From JAXGTD01 sp040775095 (lineage in GTDB: Bacteria; Pseudomonadota; Gammaproteobacteria; Chromatiales; Chromatiaceae): a stretch of 28,142 bases of DNA. A program made the position numbers and the translations under genes. Each line of letters starts with the position of its first letter. Within the stretch, counting starts at the first letter, position 1. The stretch is taken from positions 1 to 28,142 of the forward strand of contig JAXGTD010000046.1 of assembly GCA_040775095.1 (NCBI GenBank), read 5' to 3'. A model generated the notes under the pieces. It saw only the letters and a list, made by a program, of their open reading frames with translations, ran no database searches and had not been told where the DNA came from. Of the stretch, positions 1-8,432 are shown piece by piece.

Positions 1-21
1 CCCGAGAGCCAGGAGGTCTGA
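1..21 (+). CDS. Possible 3' end of the preceding hox gene (hoxU?)
   Basis: Frame 1 is open from the window edge and reads PESQEV followed by TGA at 19-21, three bases before the hoxY start. Such tight spacing is typical of a hox operon, where the diaphorase subunit gene hoxU usually precedes hoxY. Only six codons are visible, so the identity rests on gene order alone. The ribosome binding site of hoxY (AGGAGG, 11-16) lies inside this tail. Confidence 0.4.
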   Translation, partial: PESQEV

Positions 22-24
22 TCG

Positions 25-582
25 ATGCGCGCGACGCAACCGGCATCGGGCAAGCTTCGGGTCGCGACCGCCTCGCTGGCCGGTTGTTTCGGCTGTCATA
101 TGTCGCTGCTGGACATCGACGAGCGGATCACCGGCTTGATCGATCTGGTGGACTTCGATCGCACCCCGCTCACCGACATCAAGCGCGTCGGCGACTGCGA
201 CCTGGGCCTGATCGAGGGCGGCGTCTCGAATACCGAGAATGTCGAGGTGCTGCGCGCATTTCGCCGGCACTGCCGGATACTGGTCGCCGTGGGGGCCTGT
301 GCCATCAACGGCGGCATTCCTGCCATGCGCAACAATTTTGATCTGCGCGAATGCCTGGAGGAGGCCTTCATCGATGGCGCCGGTCTGCACAACAGCGGTG
401 TGCCGAACGACCCGGAGCTGCCGTTGCTGCTCGATCAGGTGCATCCGATCCACGAGGTCGTGAAGGTCGACTACTTCCTGCCCGGGTGCCCGCCATCGGC
501 CGACGTGATCTGGACCTTTCTGAGCGAGCTGCTGGCGGGTGAGCCGTTCAGCCTGTCGCACGCCCTGTTGCACTACGACTAA
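25..582 (+). CDS. hoxY: NAD-reducing bidirectional [NiFe]-hydrogenase, small subunit HoxY
   Basis: HoxY is the electron-transferring small subunit of the cytoplasmic bidirectional Hox hydrogenase. It carries one proximal 4Fe-4S cluster between the NiFe site of HoxH and the HoxFU diaphorase, which exchanges electrons with NAD(H). The 185-aa protein has the short single-cluster form, without the extra C-terminal cluster domain of uptake hydrogenases. The expected four cysteines are visible: C21 and C24 in GCFGCH, C92 in GACAINGG and C155 in PGCPPSAD. There is no twin-arginine signal, in keeping with a soluble enzyme. AGGAGG at 11-16 fixes the ATG at 25. hoxH follows after 19 bases, so the two are co-transcribed. 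The family assignment is secure. Confidence 0.95.
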   Translation: MRATQPASGKLRVATASLAGCFGCHMSLLDIDERITGLIDLVDFDRTPLTDIKRVGDCDLGLIEGGVSNTENVEVLRAFRRHCRILVAVGACAINGGIPAMRNNFDLRECLEEAFIDGAGLHNSGVPNDPELPLLLDQVHPIHEVVKVDYFLPGCPPSADVIWTFLSELLAGEPFSLSHALLHYD

Positions 583-601
583 TCCCGCCCGAGGGGGAGA
601 T

Positions 602-2161
602 ATGGCAAGTCATCTCGAAACCGCGAGCAATCCCGGGGCCCTGAAACGGGTCGTCATCGAGCCGGTCACGCGGGTCGAGGGTCATGGCAAGGTCACGTTG
701 CTGCTCGATGCGGACAACCATATCCGCCAGGCGCGGCTGCACATCGTGGAGTTTCGCGGCTTCGAGAAGTTCATCCAGGGTCGGCCCTACTGGGAGCTGC
801 CGGTGTTGGTGCAGCGCCTGTGCGGCATCTGTCCGGTCAGTCACCACCTGGCCGCGGCCAAGGCCTGCGATCAGCTGGTCGGGGTCGATGTCCTGACGCC
901 GACCGCCGAGAAGGTCCGTCGGCTGATGCACTACGGGCAGGTGCTGCAGTCCCACGCGCTGCACTTCTTCCACTTGTCATCGCCGGACCTGTTGTTCGGC
1001 TTCGACGATGCGGTCGCGCATCGCAACATCGTGGGTGTGATCCGCGACCACCCGGAGGTCGCCCGGCAGGGCGTGCTGCTGCGCAAATATGGCCAGGAGG
1101 TCATCCGAATCACCTCCGGCAAGCGCATCCATGGCAACGGAGCGGTTCCGGGCGGTGTCAACAAGTCCGTCAGCGACGCCGAGCGCGATGCGCTGCGCGC
1201 CGATATCGCGCAGATCGTGCGCTGGGCGGCCGACGCGGTGTTGCTGATGCAGCGGATCTTCCTGGAGGATCTGCCCTATCACCAGCACTTTGCGCGGGTC
1301 GATGCCAATACCCTGAGCATGGTGCGCGCGGACGGGGCGCTCGAGCTCTATCACGGCGGGCTTCGGGCGCGGGACGCCGCCGGTGCGCCGATCTTCGATC
1401 ACGCCGATTACCGCGACTATGCCCGTCTCCTGCAGGAGGAGATCAAGCCCTGGAGCTACATGAAGTTCCCCTTCATCGCGTCTTTAGGGCCGGAGTCGGG
1501 ATGGTATCGCGTCGGGCCGCTTGCACGGGTCAATAACTGCGACTTCATCGACACCCCGCTGGCCGAGCAGCAGCGGCACGCGTTTCTGGCCATCGGCGAC
1601 GGGGGCCCGGTCCAGCCCGCCCTGGCGACGCACTGGGCCAGGCTCATCGAGCTGCTCTACTGCGCCGAAGCGATCGAGCGCCTGCTCGAGGATCCCGATC
1701 TTGGCGGTACCGATCTGATGGTCACGGGGGCAACCCGAGAGACCGGCATCGGCGTGCTCGAGGCCCCGCGCGGCACGCTGTTCCATCACTACGAGATCGA
1801 CAGCGGTGGTTTGGTGCGCAAGGCCAACCTGATCGTGTCGACCACGAACAACAACCAGGCGATGAACGAGGCGATACGCCAGGTGGCCAGCGACTACCTG
1901 GACGGTCAGGTCCTCACCGAGCCCCTGCTGAACCAGGTCGAGGTCGCGATCCGCGCCTTCGATCCTTGTCTGTCTTGTGCCACCCATGCGGTCGGGAAGA
2001 TGCCGCTGCAGATCGATCTGCTCGACAGTGCCGGGCGGGTTTGCGATCGCATTCGCAAACGCGCGAGTGGCGACATCGAGCATGCACCCCCCGAGGCGGG
2101 TCCTGGCCGTGCATCCTCGCTGGACGCCGGTGGCGGCCGGCGTTCGGAGCCGGCCCAGTAG
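602..2161 (+). CDS. hoxH: NAD-reducing bidirectional [NiFe]-hydrogenase, catalytic large subunit HoxH
   Basis: HoxH holds the NiFe(CN)2CO active site that interconverts H2 with protons and electrons. Both nickel-ligand motifs are intact: RLCGICPVSHH near the N-terminus (C74, C77) and DPCLSCATH near the C-terminus (C456, C459). The ATG at 602 is chosen because GAGGGGGAG stands just upstream; a longer frame from 539 would overlap hoxY and has no support. The protein is 519 aa, longer than the roughly 470-490 aa I know for HoxH. The excess is at the C-terminus: 57 residues follow the last ligand motif, and about the last 30 are Ala/Gly/Pro/Arg/Ser-rich and look like translated intergenic DNA. 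HoxW-type proteases remove the tail after the CATH(A) motif. The cognate hoxW lies 22 kb downstream. Confidence 0.95.
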   Translation: MASHLETASNPGALKRVVIEPVTRVEGHGKVTLLLDADNHIRQARLHIVEFRGFEKFIQGRPYWELPVLVQRLCGICPVSHHLAAAKACDQLVGVDVLTPTAEKVRRLMHYGQVLQSHALHFFHLSSPDLLFGFDDAVAHRNIVGVIRDHPEVARQGVLLRKYGQEVIRITSGKRIHGNGAVPGGVNKSVSDAERDALRADIAQIVRWAADAVLLMQRIFLEDLPYHQHFARVDANTLSMVRADGALELYHGGLRARDAAGAPIFDHADYRDYARLLQEEIKPWSYMKFPFIASLGPESGWYRVGPLARVNNCDFIDTPLAEQQRHAFLAIGDGGPVQPALATHWARLIELLYCAEAIERLLEDPDLGGTDLMVTGATRETGIGVLEAPRGTLFHHYEIDSGGLVRKANLIVSTTNNNQAMNEAIRQVASDYLDGQVLTEPLLNQVEVAIRAFDPCLSCATHAVGKMPLQIDLLDSAGRVCDRIRKRASGDIEHAPPEAGPGRASSLDAGGGRRSEPAQ

Positions 2162-2736
2162 GGGCACTCGCCCCGCCGAGCCCCACGGGCCCTGCCTTGG
2201 ACGCGGTGGTCCGCGGCGGCCTGGGTTGCCCAGTTGCCGCGCCTGACAACCGCCCAAGGACGTGCTCCACCCGCGGTTGCGACGACCCCGCACCTGCCGT
2301 GCCGTGATCGACGGCGGGATCAAGCCTCCTCCCGATACCCGCCTGTCGAGAAACCCCGCGGGCCTCGCCCGCGCCCCGCGGACGCTGATCGAGCGGCCTC
2401 CCGGCATTGGGACCGAGCGCCAACCGAACAGGCGGCTTGCGATTCGCCCCGTGTCCAGCACCCGGGTGGATGGATCCGCGAGGCCATCCCCACGGGCAGG
2501 GGTAATCATGCGCATCGGACAACGGAACTTCAATCGGATCCGGAAACGGATTTTCATCGCGTATCAATCAATGAGTTCTGAGGTATTCATCATGATTCTC
2601 AATCAAGTCATGGCGGGTGCCTCGGGGGGCGTGCCAAAAGCTCTATTCGTCACAGGCAATAGGAGACGGCCTTGCTCGAGTACTCCATGGAATACTGAAT
2701 CACGGACAGATAACATCTATGCTCGCTAATATTCTA

Positions 2737-2765
2737 TTGTTTACGGTCGGGTAAAAGTATATACG
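2737..2765 (+). promoter_or_regulatory. Candidate sigma-70-type promoter
   Basis: TTGTTT (2737-2742) and TATACG (2760-2765) are separated by 17 bases in an AT-rich stretch. The match to TTGACA/TATAAT is partial. If used, it would give a leader of about 400 nt before the gene at 3175, containing the hairpins described below. Confidence 0.25.
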
Positions 2766-2981
2766 AGGTCGATGATCTACTAATAAGATCGCTAGCAGTC
2801 ATGGAATGCGTGGTGCGGACCCTGTAATTCACGAGCGCGGAGACCGAGGGCGTCGGAGATTGTTGTACGTTTTTCTACTTTCCTGACAACGAAGCAATTT
2901 TTTTTTTCGAATACCTAATTTTTTTCTTTACCTTTGCTAATGTTTTGCTAAGGTTTAGCCGAAGCAGTTTTGGCAGAAGCA

Positions 2982-3056
2982 GTCGGTGGGAATCATCACC
3001 GACGGAGAGACGGGAGCGTATCAACCCCCTATGGCAGGGGTTCGTGCTCCGCCGAC
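2982..3056 (+). promoter_or_regulatory. Structured leader RNA candidate with alternative pairings
   Basis: Two strong hairpins stand side by side. The first is a perfect 7-bp stem (GTCGGTG 2982-2988, CACCGAC 2997-3003) with an 8-nt loop. The second has an outer 5-bp stem (GGAGC 3013-3017, GCTCC 3046-3050) and an inner 6-bp stem (AACCCC 3023-3028, GGGGTT 3037-3042) around an 8-nt loop. The 5' arm of hairpin one could also pair with GCCGAC at 3051-3056, giving mutually exclusive folds. It matches no riboswitch class whose consensus I can recall, so the call is structural only. Confidence 0.4.
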
Positions 3057-3100
3057 CGCTTGAACCTCGGTGGTCGAATCGCAGTACCCCTTCATACAGA

Positions 3101-3142
3101 GCGCCTTTTTAAGGCATTCGGTCGAATGCCTTTGTAAAGCGC
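3101..3142 (+). repeat. Long inverted repeat just upstream of the giant gene
   Basis: Perfect 9-bp arms (3111-3119 and 3124-3132) flank the loop GGTC. With mismatches the pairing extends outward to GCGC at both ends, giving two 19-base arms. The repeat lies 32 bases before the ATG at 3175. It could be an operator for a dimeric regulator or an mRNA-stabilising or attenuating hairpin. Only a short T run follows, so a classical terminator is unlikely. Confidence 0.55.
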
Positions 3143-3174
3143 ATCCAGGCTATCCTTGAGGCGAGGGAGTCACG

Positions 3175-6100
3175 ATGAATGTAACGGCGATGCACCTGCT
3201 CCAGCACCGGTTCTGCGGATCCATGGTCCGGCGCCTGGCGCTGGCGGTATTGTTTACCAACTTCATGTTCGGGGCATCGGCCTGGGCGTTCACAGTCCAC
3301 GTCGTCGGTGTCGATAAGGATGGGAACGAGATCCCCGTGACCGGGTTCAAGTGGCTGCTGGAGCAGGACAACACCCATCCACCCCTGCCTGATGTCCACC
3401 AACCCGTTTCACCGAACGTCGAGGACAACACCCTCTCGATCAGCATCCACAAGAGCCACGCGCCTGTGGTCGCGTACGGGCGCTCCGATGGGAGCTCGGC
3501 GACCATCGACTCGGTGGACCTGCCCGGTGGGGCGGTGCCGCTGACGGCCGGGCGGTATTTCGTCTCGGTGCTGCCCGATGGCGATCTCTCGACCTGTAGC
3601 GGCACCTACGACATGGGTGGTGCGCCGATCGACACCACCACCGACAGCGATGTGACCGTCTATGTCCGGCAGAACCCGATCGAGACGGCGCAGATCTCGA
3701 TCAAGGTCTTCGAAGACACGATGCCGCTCAACAACGCCCCGGATGTGGGCGAGCCGGGCCTTGCCGGTTTCACGATCACGCTGACCGATCAGTCGGGGGG
3801 CGATCTCGTCGAGGACGCCTTCGGCAACAAGTTGGGCACCACCTATCAGACGGACGTCAATGGGAACTACGTCCTGGATGGGAGCTGTCAACCGATCATC
3901 GACACGGTTGGCAGCGGCGATTTTGACACGCCCGCGGACGGCGAGCTGATCATCAAGAACGTGGCGCCCGGGAAGTACGGCATCCAGGTAGAGCCGCCGG
4001 GACCGGACTGCATCACCAGCCCGACCACCTGTTGGCGGCAGGTGACGACGATCGAGGGGACCCAAACGATCGACGCCTGGGTCCGTCCGAACGAGCCGCC
4101 GTTCCTGGTCGAGTTCGGGCCACCGTTCTGGCACGCCTTTTTTGGCTTCGTGAAACCGTTTAACGGGCTGCCCCCGGGCGGTACCGGAACGATCACCGGG
4201 ACCGTGGTTAAGGGCCACCTCTCGCCGCCACCTGCCATCACGCTCTATCCGGGTGCACCCCCGGAAGGCGAAGCGGTTGGCGAGCGTTGTCTGGTCGGCC
4301 TCAACAGCCTGGAGGCCGGGGTCGCCGAGGCGATCTGGGTCGGGCTCTGTGAGGACGGGACCGGTAACTTCACGATCGACAATGTCCCGGCCGGTACCTA
4401 TCAGCTGGTGTTCTGGGACATCCAGCTCCTGCACATCATCTCGTTCAACACCGTGGTCGTGCCGAACGGCGGCGGACTCGTCGACGTGGGGACCATTCCC
4501 ACGCCGATGTGGTTTGGCCAGCATGAGCACTACGTGTTCTTTGACGGAAACGAAAACGGTCTCAGAGACGATGGCGAGCCTGGGATACCCGAGCAGAACG
4601 TCAATCTGCGCTACCGCGACGGGACCATCTACCAGGCGTTCCCAACGGACACGACCGGTTTCGTCCCGTTTCAAGCCATCTTCCCCTTGTTCCACTGGTA
4701 CGTGGCCGAGGTGGACTTCGCGGGCCTGAAGGCGACCGGCCTGCGGGTGACCAACGATGCCGGCGGACCGGTGACAAACGATGCCGATGGAGAGGGTAAA
4801 CGCACGCCGAGCTTCTACGACCCGCCCGTCCAACTGGGTCCGGTATTGACGCAGCCATTCCAGGTCTTCGCCGGGCAGAACCAGCGTTATGAGTGGGGCA
4901 AGTCCGTCTACGGTCCGAACCAGAACGGCGGAATTTCCGGAGTCGTCTTCTATGCGACGACCCGTGCCGAGAACAACCCGCGCTTTGCCGCGGGCGAGCC
5001 TTGGGAGCCCGGCATCCCCCGCGTGCAGGTCAACCTCTACAAGGACGTCGTGTGCAATTCCAATGCCGGCCCCGCGGTCTATCCCGATTGCCCGGAGGCG
5101 AGCCCCGGTGAGGTCGGCGACGGCATCCCTGATGACCAAAACAGCAATGACGTTGTCGATGTCGCGGACGTGGACAACTACCCGCTGGGCTGGGCCGACG
5201 GCGGCACGATGGGCCCCGAGGACATCGACAACAACACCGCCGCCAACGGTGGGACCACGGGGCAATTCGACAACGGCGACGCCCTGCGGGTGACCTGGAC
5301 GGATAGTTGGGACGACAGCCTCCCGGAGGGCTGCACCGACCACAGCGCGGGCAATCCCGTGGTAATCCATGGCACGCCGGTGCCCATCGATCAGTGTGCC
5401 GAGGGGCTTCGAACCTGGAATCAGGCGGTCCCGGGGGTGTTCGATGGTGGCTACGCGTTCGGCCCGAATGTGACCGGCGATGGCAGCGCCGAGCTGCCCG
5501 CTGCCACCTACATCGTCGAGGCGGTGACGCCCCCGGGATATAAGCCGGTCGCGGAGGCGAATCGCAACGTCGACTTCGGTATCACGCCGATTCCGGCCAT
5601 TCTTCCCGCCAAGTGCGTGGGTGGGCTGCATGAGGTGCCGCCGCTTCTGACCTTCCTGACCAAGGACGGCAGCGGCGCCGTGGCAGAGGCCCTGCCTGGT
5701 GTGGACACCCTCAATGAAGACAACCAGGCCCCGTTCGCCGGCACGATGCGACCCCTGTGCGACAGAAAGAAGGTGGACCTGGGGGCCGGCCAGAATGCGG
5801 CCGCCGACTTCTTCCTGTTTACCGACGTGCCCAAGGCGGGTCGAGCGGTGGGCCTGATCACCGACGACTTTGCCAACGAGCTGGCGCCCGGCAAGCCGAG
5901 CTTCACAGAGAAGTTCTCGCCGCCGTGGATCTCGATCGCGGTGTTCGACTACACCGGCAAGGAGATCTACCGGACCTCGGGCGATGAGTTCGGCGCGTAC
6001 AACTTCATGGCGCCCTCGACCTACACCATCAATCCGCCGACCCCGAGTGGCGTCGGGCCGAAGATGATCAACTACTGTCTGAACCATCCGGGCCCCATCC

Positions 6101-8325
6101 CGGACGGCGCTGGCGGCTTCATGACCGATCCGCTGTTCAAGCCCCAGTACTCGACGACCTGCTACACGTTCAACTTCGAGCCGGGGCGCACCACCTACCT
6201 GGATACACCCGTGATTCGCACGGCCGCTTTCGTCGGCGCCCTGCAGACGACGCTGGATTGCGAAATGGCCGACGGTACGCCGGTCATCGACTCCGTGATC
6301 GAAGGAAACGCCGCGGCGAGGCCCGCCTACATCCAAGGCACGGGCGCGACCTCGGCCAGGCGGTTCATCATCAAATCCGTGGGCATGGTCCAGGTGCCGA
6401 ATCCCGCCTACCCGGGCGGGAGCCTGGGCAACCCGGCTGACCCCCCAACGGAGCCCAAGCTCATCACCCGGAACTACGGGTTCGGCTTCGCCAGTAGCCC
6501 GAATGGCGGAGGCAAGGTGTGCGTGGGCACCTACTGCCTGGACTCGACCTCCAACAACGTCAACTGGGCCAATAACCAGATCGTCGTCACCGTGCCCCCC
6601 AACGCGGTCGCGAGCGGCCTGGCCTCCGGAGAGGTCCGGGTGATCAAGCGTAACGGCCGCTCCAGCATCATGGGCGTGACGCTGACCGTCGGCGCGAGCG
6701 AGCCGGCGTCGATGGCGATCCTTCGCGTTGGTCCAACGCGGCCCTTTGCCTCGATCCAGGCGGCCATTGATGCCGCCGATGAGGACGACCTGATCCTGGT
6801 CGACCCGGGGGTCTACGATGAGCTTCCGATCCTGTACAAGCGGGTCAGGATCCAGGGTGCGGGCGCCTGGAGCACGGTGGTGGATGTCAAGCACTTCAGT
6901 GCCTCGCCTCCCAATCCGTTGGATGCCTGGCGTGACAAGCTCAACACCCTGGTGGGCGCGGGGATGATCGGGCTGCTCCCGGAGCAGAATCCGGCCGATC
7001 CAGACTTCTTCCTCAAGGACGGTGAAGGCCCCGGCTTCTTCGTCAGCCCGAACCCGGACAATCTCCCGGCCGGGGACTTCGCCAGCGGGCGTCCGGCGCG
7101 CATCGACGGCCTGACGATCATGGGCGGCGATCTGGGCGGCGGGGTCTACGTCAACGCCTACGCCGACAATCTCGAGCTCGGCAACCTGCGATTGATCAAC
7201 AACAACAGCAACCTGGGCGGTGGCATCCGCGTCGGCAATCCAACCGAGGTGGCCTTTGCTCGGGGCGGTGTCGCGGTGGAGACGAGTCCGAATCCTGGGA
7301 TCCGCATCCACCACAACCACATCCTCGAGAACGGCAGCCTGACGGCCGGTGGCGGCATCGGCATCTATCGCGGTGCCGACAACTATCGCGTCGAGCGCAA
7401 CAGCCTCTGCGGAAACTTCTCCCGCAGCGGGGGTGGTGCCATCGCGCATCGCGGCCTGAGCGACGGCGGCCTGATCGCCAACAACGACATCCTGTTCAAC
7501 GAGGTGTTCCAGGGCGATCAGCCTGGCGCGGGCCTGGGCGTCGGCGGCGGTGGCGGCGGTATCGAGGTTGCCGGTGATCCCGACCAGGCCGGTGGGCTTA
7601 CCGTAGGCACGGGCGACGTCCAGATCACCCTGAATCTGATCCAGGGGAACCTGGGTGGGGCCGCGGATGGCGGCGGTATCCTGCTGCGCAACGTCAATGG
7701 ACAGGATGTGGAGGCCAGCGCGGTGCCGAACAACTGGTGGCTGGTTGACGTGAGCAAGAACATCATCGTCAACAACGTGACCGGACTGGGGGGTGGCGCG
7801 ATCGCCCTGCACGACGCGGTGCGTACAACCATCAATTCCAACAGCATCGCCAGAAACGACAGCACTGCGACGGGTGTGTTCGCCTTCGAGGCGGGCCCGG
7901 CGAATCCGACCACTCCCCAGGATGCGGGGATCCTGTCGCGGCCGCTGTCCGTCGAGATGGCGGCCCTGACCGGAGGCACGATCTCGGTTCCGGTGTCCCT
8001 GAGCAGGAATATCCTCTGGGAGAACCGCTCATGGTTCTGGGATCCCGATTTCTCCCCGGATCTGCAGGTGTTCTTCCCGCCCTACCTCGACCTGACGGCT
8101 GGCCTGGTCTGCGCACCGAGCTGTTACCTGAGCGGCAGTCCCAACCCGTTCGTTGCGCCGTACGCGAACACCCTGACGACCGCGGCAGCGGCCGACGAGG
8201 GTGGCAACTTTGTGCAGGTCTACTACACGCCGCTCGGGCGAACCGGCAACTACACGAACCCGGCGGGCCCGCCGGCCAACGGGAGTGGGGCCAACGCTCG
8301 CATTGTTGGGGCATCTGCTCCTTGA
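3175..8325 (+). CDS. Giant secreted multidomain protein: beta-sandwich repeats, IPT/TIG-like and right-handed beta-helix
   Basis: The 1716-aa product starts with a signal peptide (hydrophobic stretch then GASAWA, cleavage about residue 38). Residues 40-1000 contain Cna-B/SdrD-like beta-sandwich modules, recognisable by repeated 'N-V-P/A-G-x-Y' ends (about 179-280 and 338-415), an Asp-rich FDGNENGLRDDGEPGI loop (453-468) and a Ca-binding-type Asp cluster (about 654-676). An IPT/TIG-like fold follows (about 1052-1180). Then comes a pectate-lyase-like parallel beta-helix (about 1183-1700), opening with RPFASIQAAIDAA and rich in GGG-turn repeats. I see no heme motif, membrane anchor or copper HxH motif. 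GAGGCGAGGGAG upstream supports the ATG at 3175. It heads the multicopper gene series, so an extracellular scaffold for the oxidase or its mineral product is plausible. Function is inferred from context only. Confidence 0.85.
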   Translation: MNVTAMHLLQHRFCGSMVRRLALAVLFTNFMFGASAWAFTVHVVGVDKDGNEIPVTGFKWLLEQDNTHPPLPDVHQPVSPNVEDNTLSISIHKSHAPVVAYGRSDGSSATIDSVDLPGGAVPLTAGRYFVSVLPDGDLSTCSGTYDMGGAPIDTTTDSDVTVYVRQNPIETAQISIKVFEDTMPLNNAPDVGEPGLAGFTITLTDQSGGDLVEDAFGNKLGTTYQTDVNGNYVLDGSCQPIIDTVGSGDFDTPADGELIIKNVAPGKYGIQVEPPGPDCITSPTTCWRQVTTIEGTQTIDAWVRPNEPPFLVEFGPPFWHAFFGFVKPFNGLPPGGTGTITGTVVKGHLSPPPAITLYPGAPPEGEAVGERCLVGLNSLEAGVAEAIWVGLCEDGTGNFTIDNVPAGTYQLVFWDIQLLHIISFNTVVVPNGGGLVDVGTIPTPMWFGQHEHYVFFDGNENGLRDDGEPGIPEQNVNLRYRDGTIYQAFPTDTTGFVPFQAIFPLFHWYVAEVDFAGLKATGLRVTNDAGGPVTNDADGEGKRTPSFYDPPVQLGPVLTQPFQVFAGQNQRYEWGKSVYGPNQNGGISGVVFYATTRAENNPRFAAGEPWEPGIPRVQVNLYKDVVCNSNAGPAVYPDCPEASPGEVGDGIPDDQNSNDVVDVADVDNYPLGWADGGTMGPEDIDNNTAANGGTTGQFDNGDALRVTWTDSWDDSLPEGCTDHSAGNPVVIHGTPVPIDQCAEGLRTWNQAVPGVFDGGYAFGPNVTGDGSAELPAATYIVEAVTPPGYKPVAEANRNVDFGITPIPAILPAKCVGGLHEVPPLLTFLTKDGSGAVAEALPGVDTLNEDNQAPFAGTMRPLCDRKKVDLGAGQNAAADFFLFTDVPKAGRAVGLITDDFANELAPGKPSFTEKFSPPWISIAVFDYTGKEIYRTSGDEFGAYNFMAPSTYTINPPTPSGVGPKMINYCLNHPGPIPDGAGGFMTDPLFKPQYSTTCYTFNFEPGRTTYLDTPVIRTAAFVGALQTTLDCEMADGTPVIDSVIEGNAAARPAYIQGTGATSARRFIIKSVGMVQVPNPAYPGGSLGNPADPPTEPKLITRNYGFGFASSPNGGGKVCVGTYCLDSTSNNVNWANNQIVVTVPPNAVASGLASGEVRVIKRNGRSSIMGVTLTVGASEPASMAILRVGPTRPFASIQAAIDAADEDDLILVDPGVYDELPILYKRVRIQGAGAWSTVVDVKHFSASPPNPLDAWRDKLNTLVGAGMIGLLPEQNPADPDFFLKDGEGPGFFVSPNPDNLPAGDFASGRPARIDGLTIMGGDLGGGVYVNAYADNLELGNLRLINNNSNLGGGIRVGNPTEVAFARGGVAVETSPNPGIRIHHNHILENGSLTAGGGIGIYRGADNYRVERNSLCGNFSRSGGGAIAHRGLSDGGLIANNDILFNEVFQGDQPGAGLGVGGGGGGIEVAGDPDQAGGLTVGTGDVQITLNLIQGNLGGAADGGGILLRNVNGQDVEASAVPNNWWLVDVSKNIIVNNVTGLGGGAIALHDAVRTTINSNSIARNDSTATGVFAFEAGPANPTTPQDAGILSRPLSVEMAALTGGTISVPVSLSRNILWENRSWFWDPDFSPDLQVFFPPYLDLTAGLVCAPSCYLSGSPNPFVAPYANTLTTAAAADEGGNFVQVYYTPLGRTGNYTNPAGPPANGSGANARIVGASAP

Positions 8326-8341
8326 TTCAGGCCCGGCTGGA

Positions 8342-8404
8342 TCGGTCGGCCCCGCTGTGGACCGACCGAAGCAGCCCAGGCGCCTAGCCAAGCCAGGCGC
8401 CTGG
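8342..8404 (+). terminator. Two consecutive hairpins between the giant gene and the first cupredoxin gene
   Basis: The first is a perfect 8-bp stem (8342-8349 with 8362-8369, 12-nt loop). The second is a perfect 10-bp stem, CCAGGCGCCT (8376-8385) with AGGCGCCTGG (8395-8404), with a 9-nt loop. No T tract follows, so read-through or RNA processing that sets protein ratios is as likely as termination. Confidence 0.45.
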
Positions 8405-8432
8405 TGGTTAACAAGTTTCGGAGACCAACAGC

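Larger units (their letters stand above)
2162..3174 (+). other. 1-kb gene-free region between hoxH and the metal-related island
   Basis: No frame here has convincing coding character. Bases 2162 to about 2640 are GC-rich and resemble the translated tail of hoxH. From about 2640 to 2960 the DNA becomes AT-rich, with two T tracts (ten T at 2898-2907, seven T at 2919-2925) and a near-tandem TTTGCTAA/TTTTGCTAA repeat around 2932-2950. GAAGCAGT occurs twice, at 2961-2968 and 2976-2983. From 2982 to 3142 the DNA is rich in inverted repeats, listed separately. The region probably contains the promoter and leader of the downstream gene and the left junction of an insertion. I see no transposase remnant, tRNA or long flanking repeat. 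Confidence 0.6.

Noticed and set aside
1484..2567. Minus-strand frames of 217-357 codons over the hoxH end and the following gap
   Set aside because: They overlap the conserved part of hoxH, are Arg/Gly/Pro-rich and show no domain. They are products of high GC content.
2262..2729. Plus-strand 155-codon frame after hoxH
   Set aside because: No ribosome binding site, no recognisable motif, and it spans the GC-rich to AT-rich transition, which a real gene would be unlikely to do.
3101..3142. Reading this hairpin as an intrinsic terminator
   Set aside because: The plus-strand 3' side lacks a T tract (TTTG only), and it would stop transcription just before a gene with a good ribosome binding site.
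3409..7812. A 1467-codon open frame antisense to the giant gene
   Set aside because: It mirrors the codon pattern of the plus-strand gene in GC-rich DNA, has low-complexity Arg/Asp/Val-rich composition, no signal or domain, and the plus strand has a clear signal peptide and recognisable folds.
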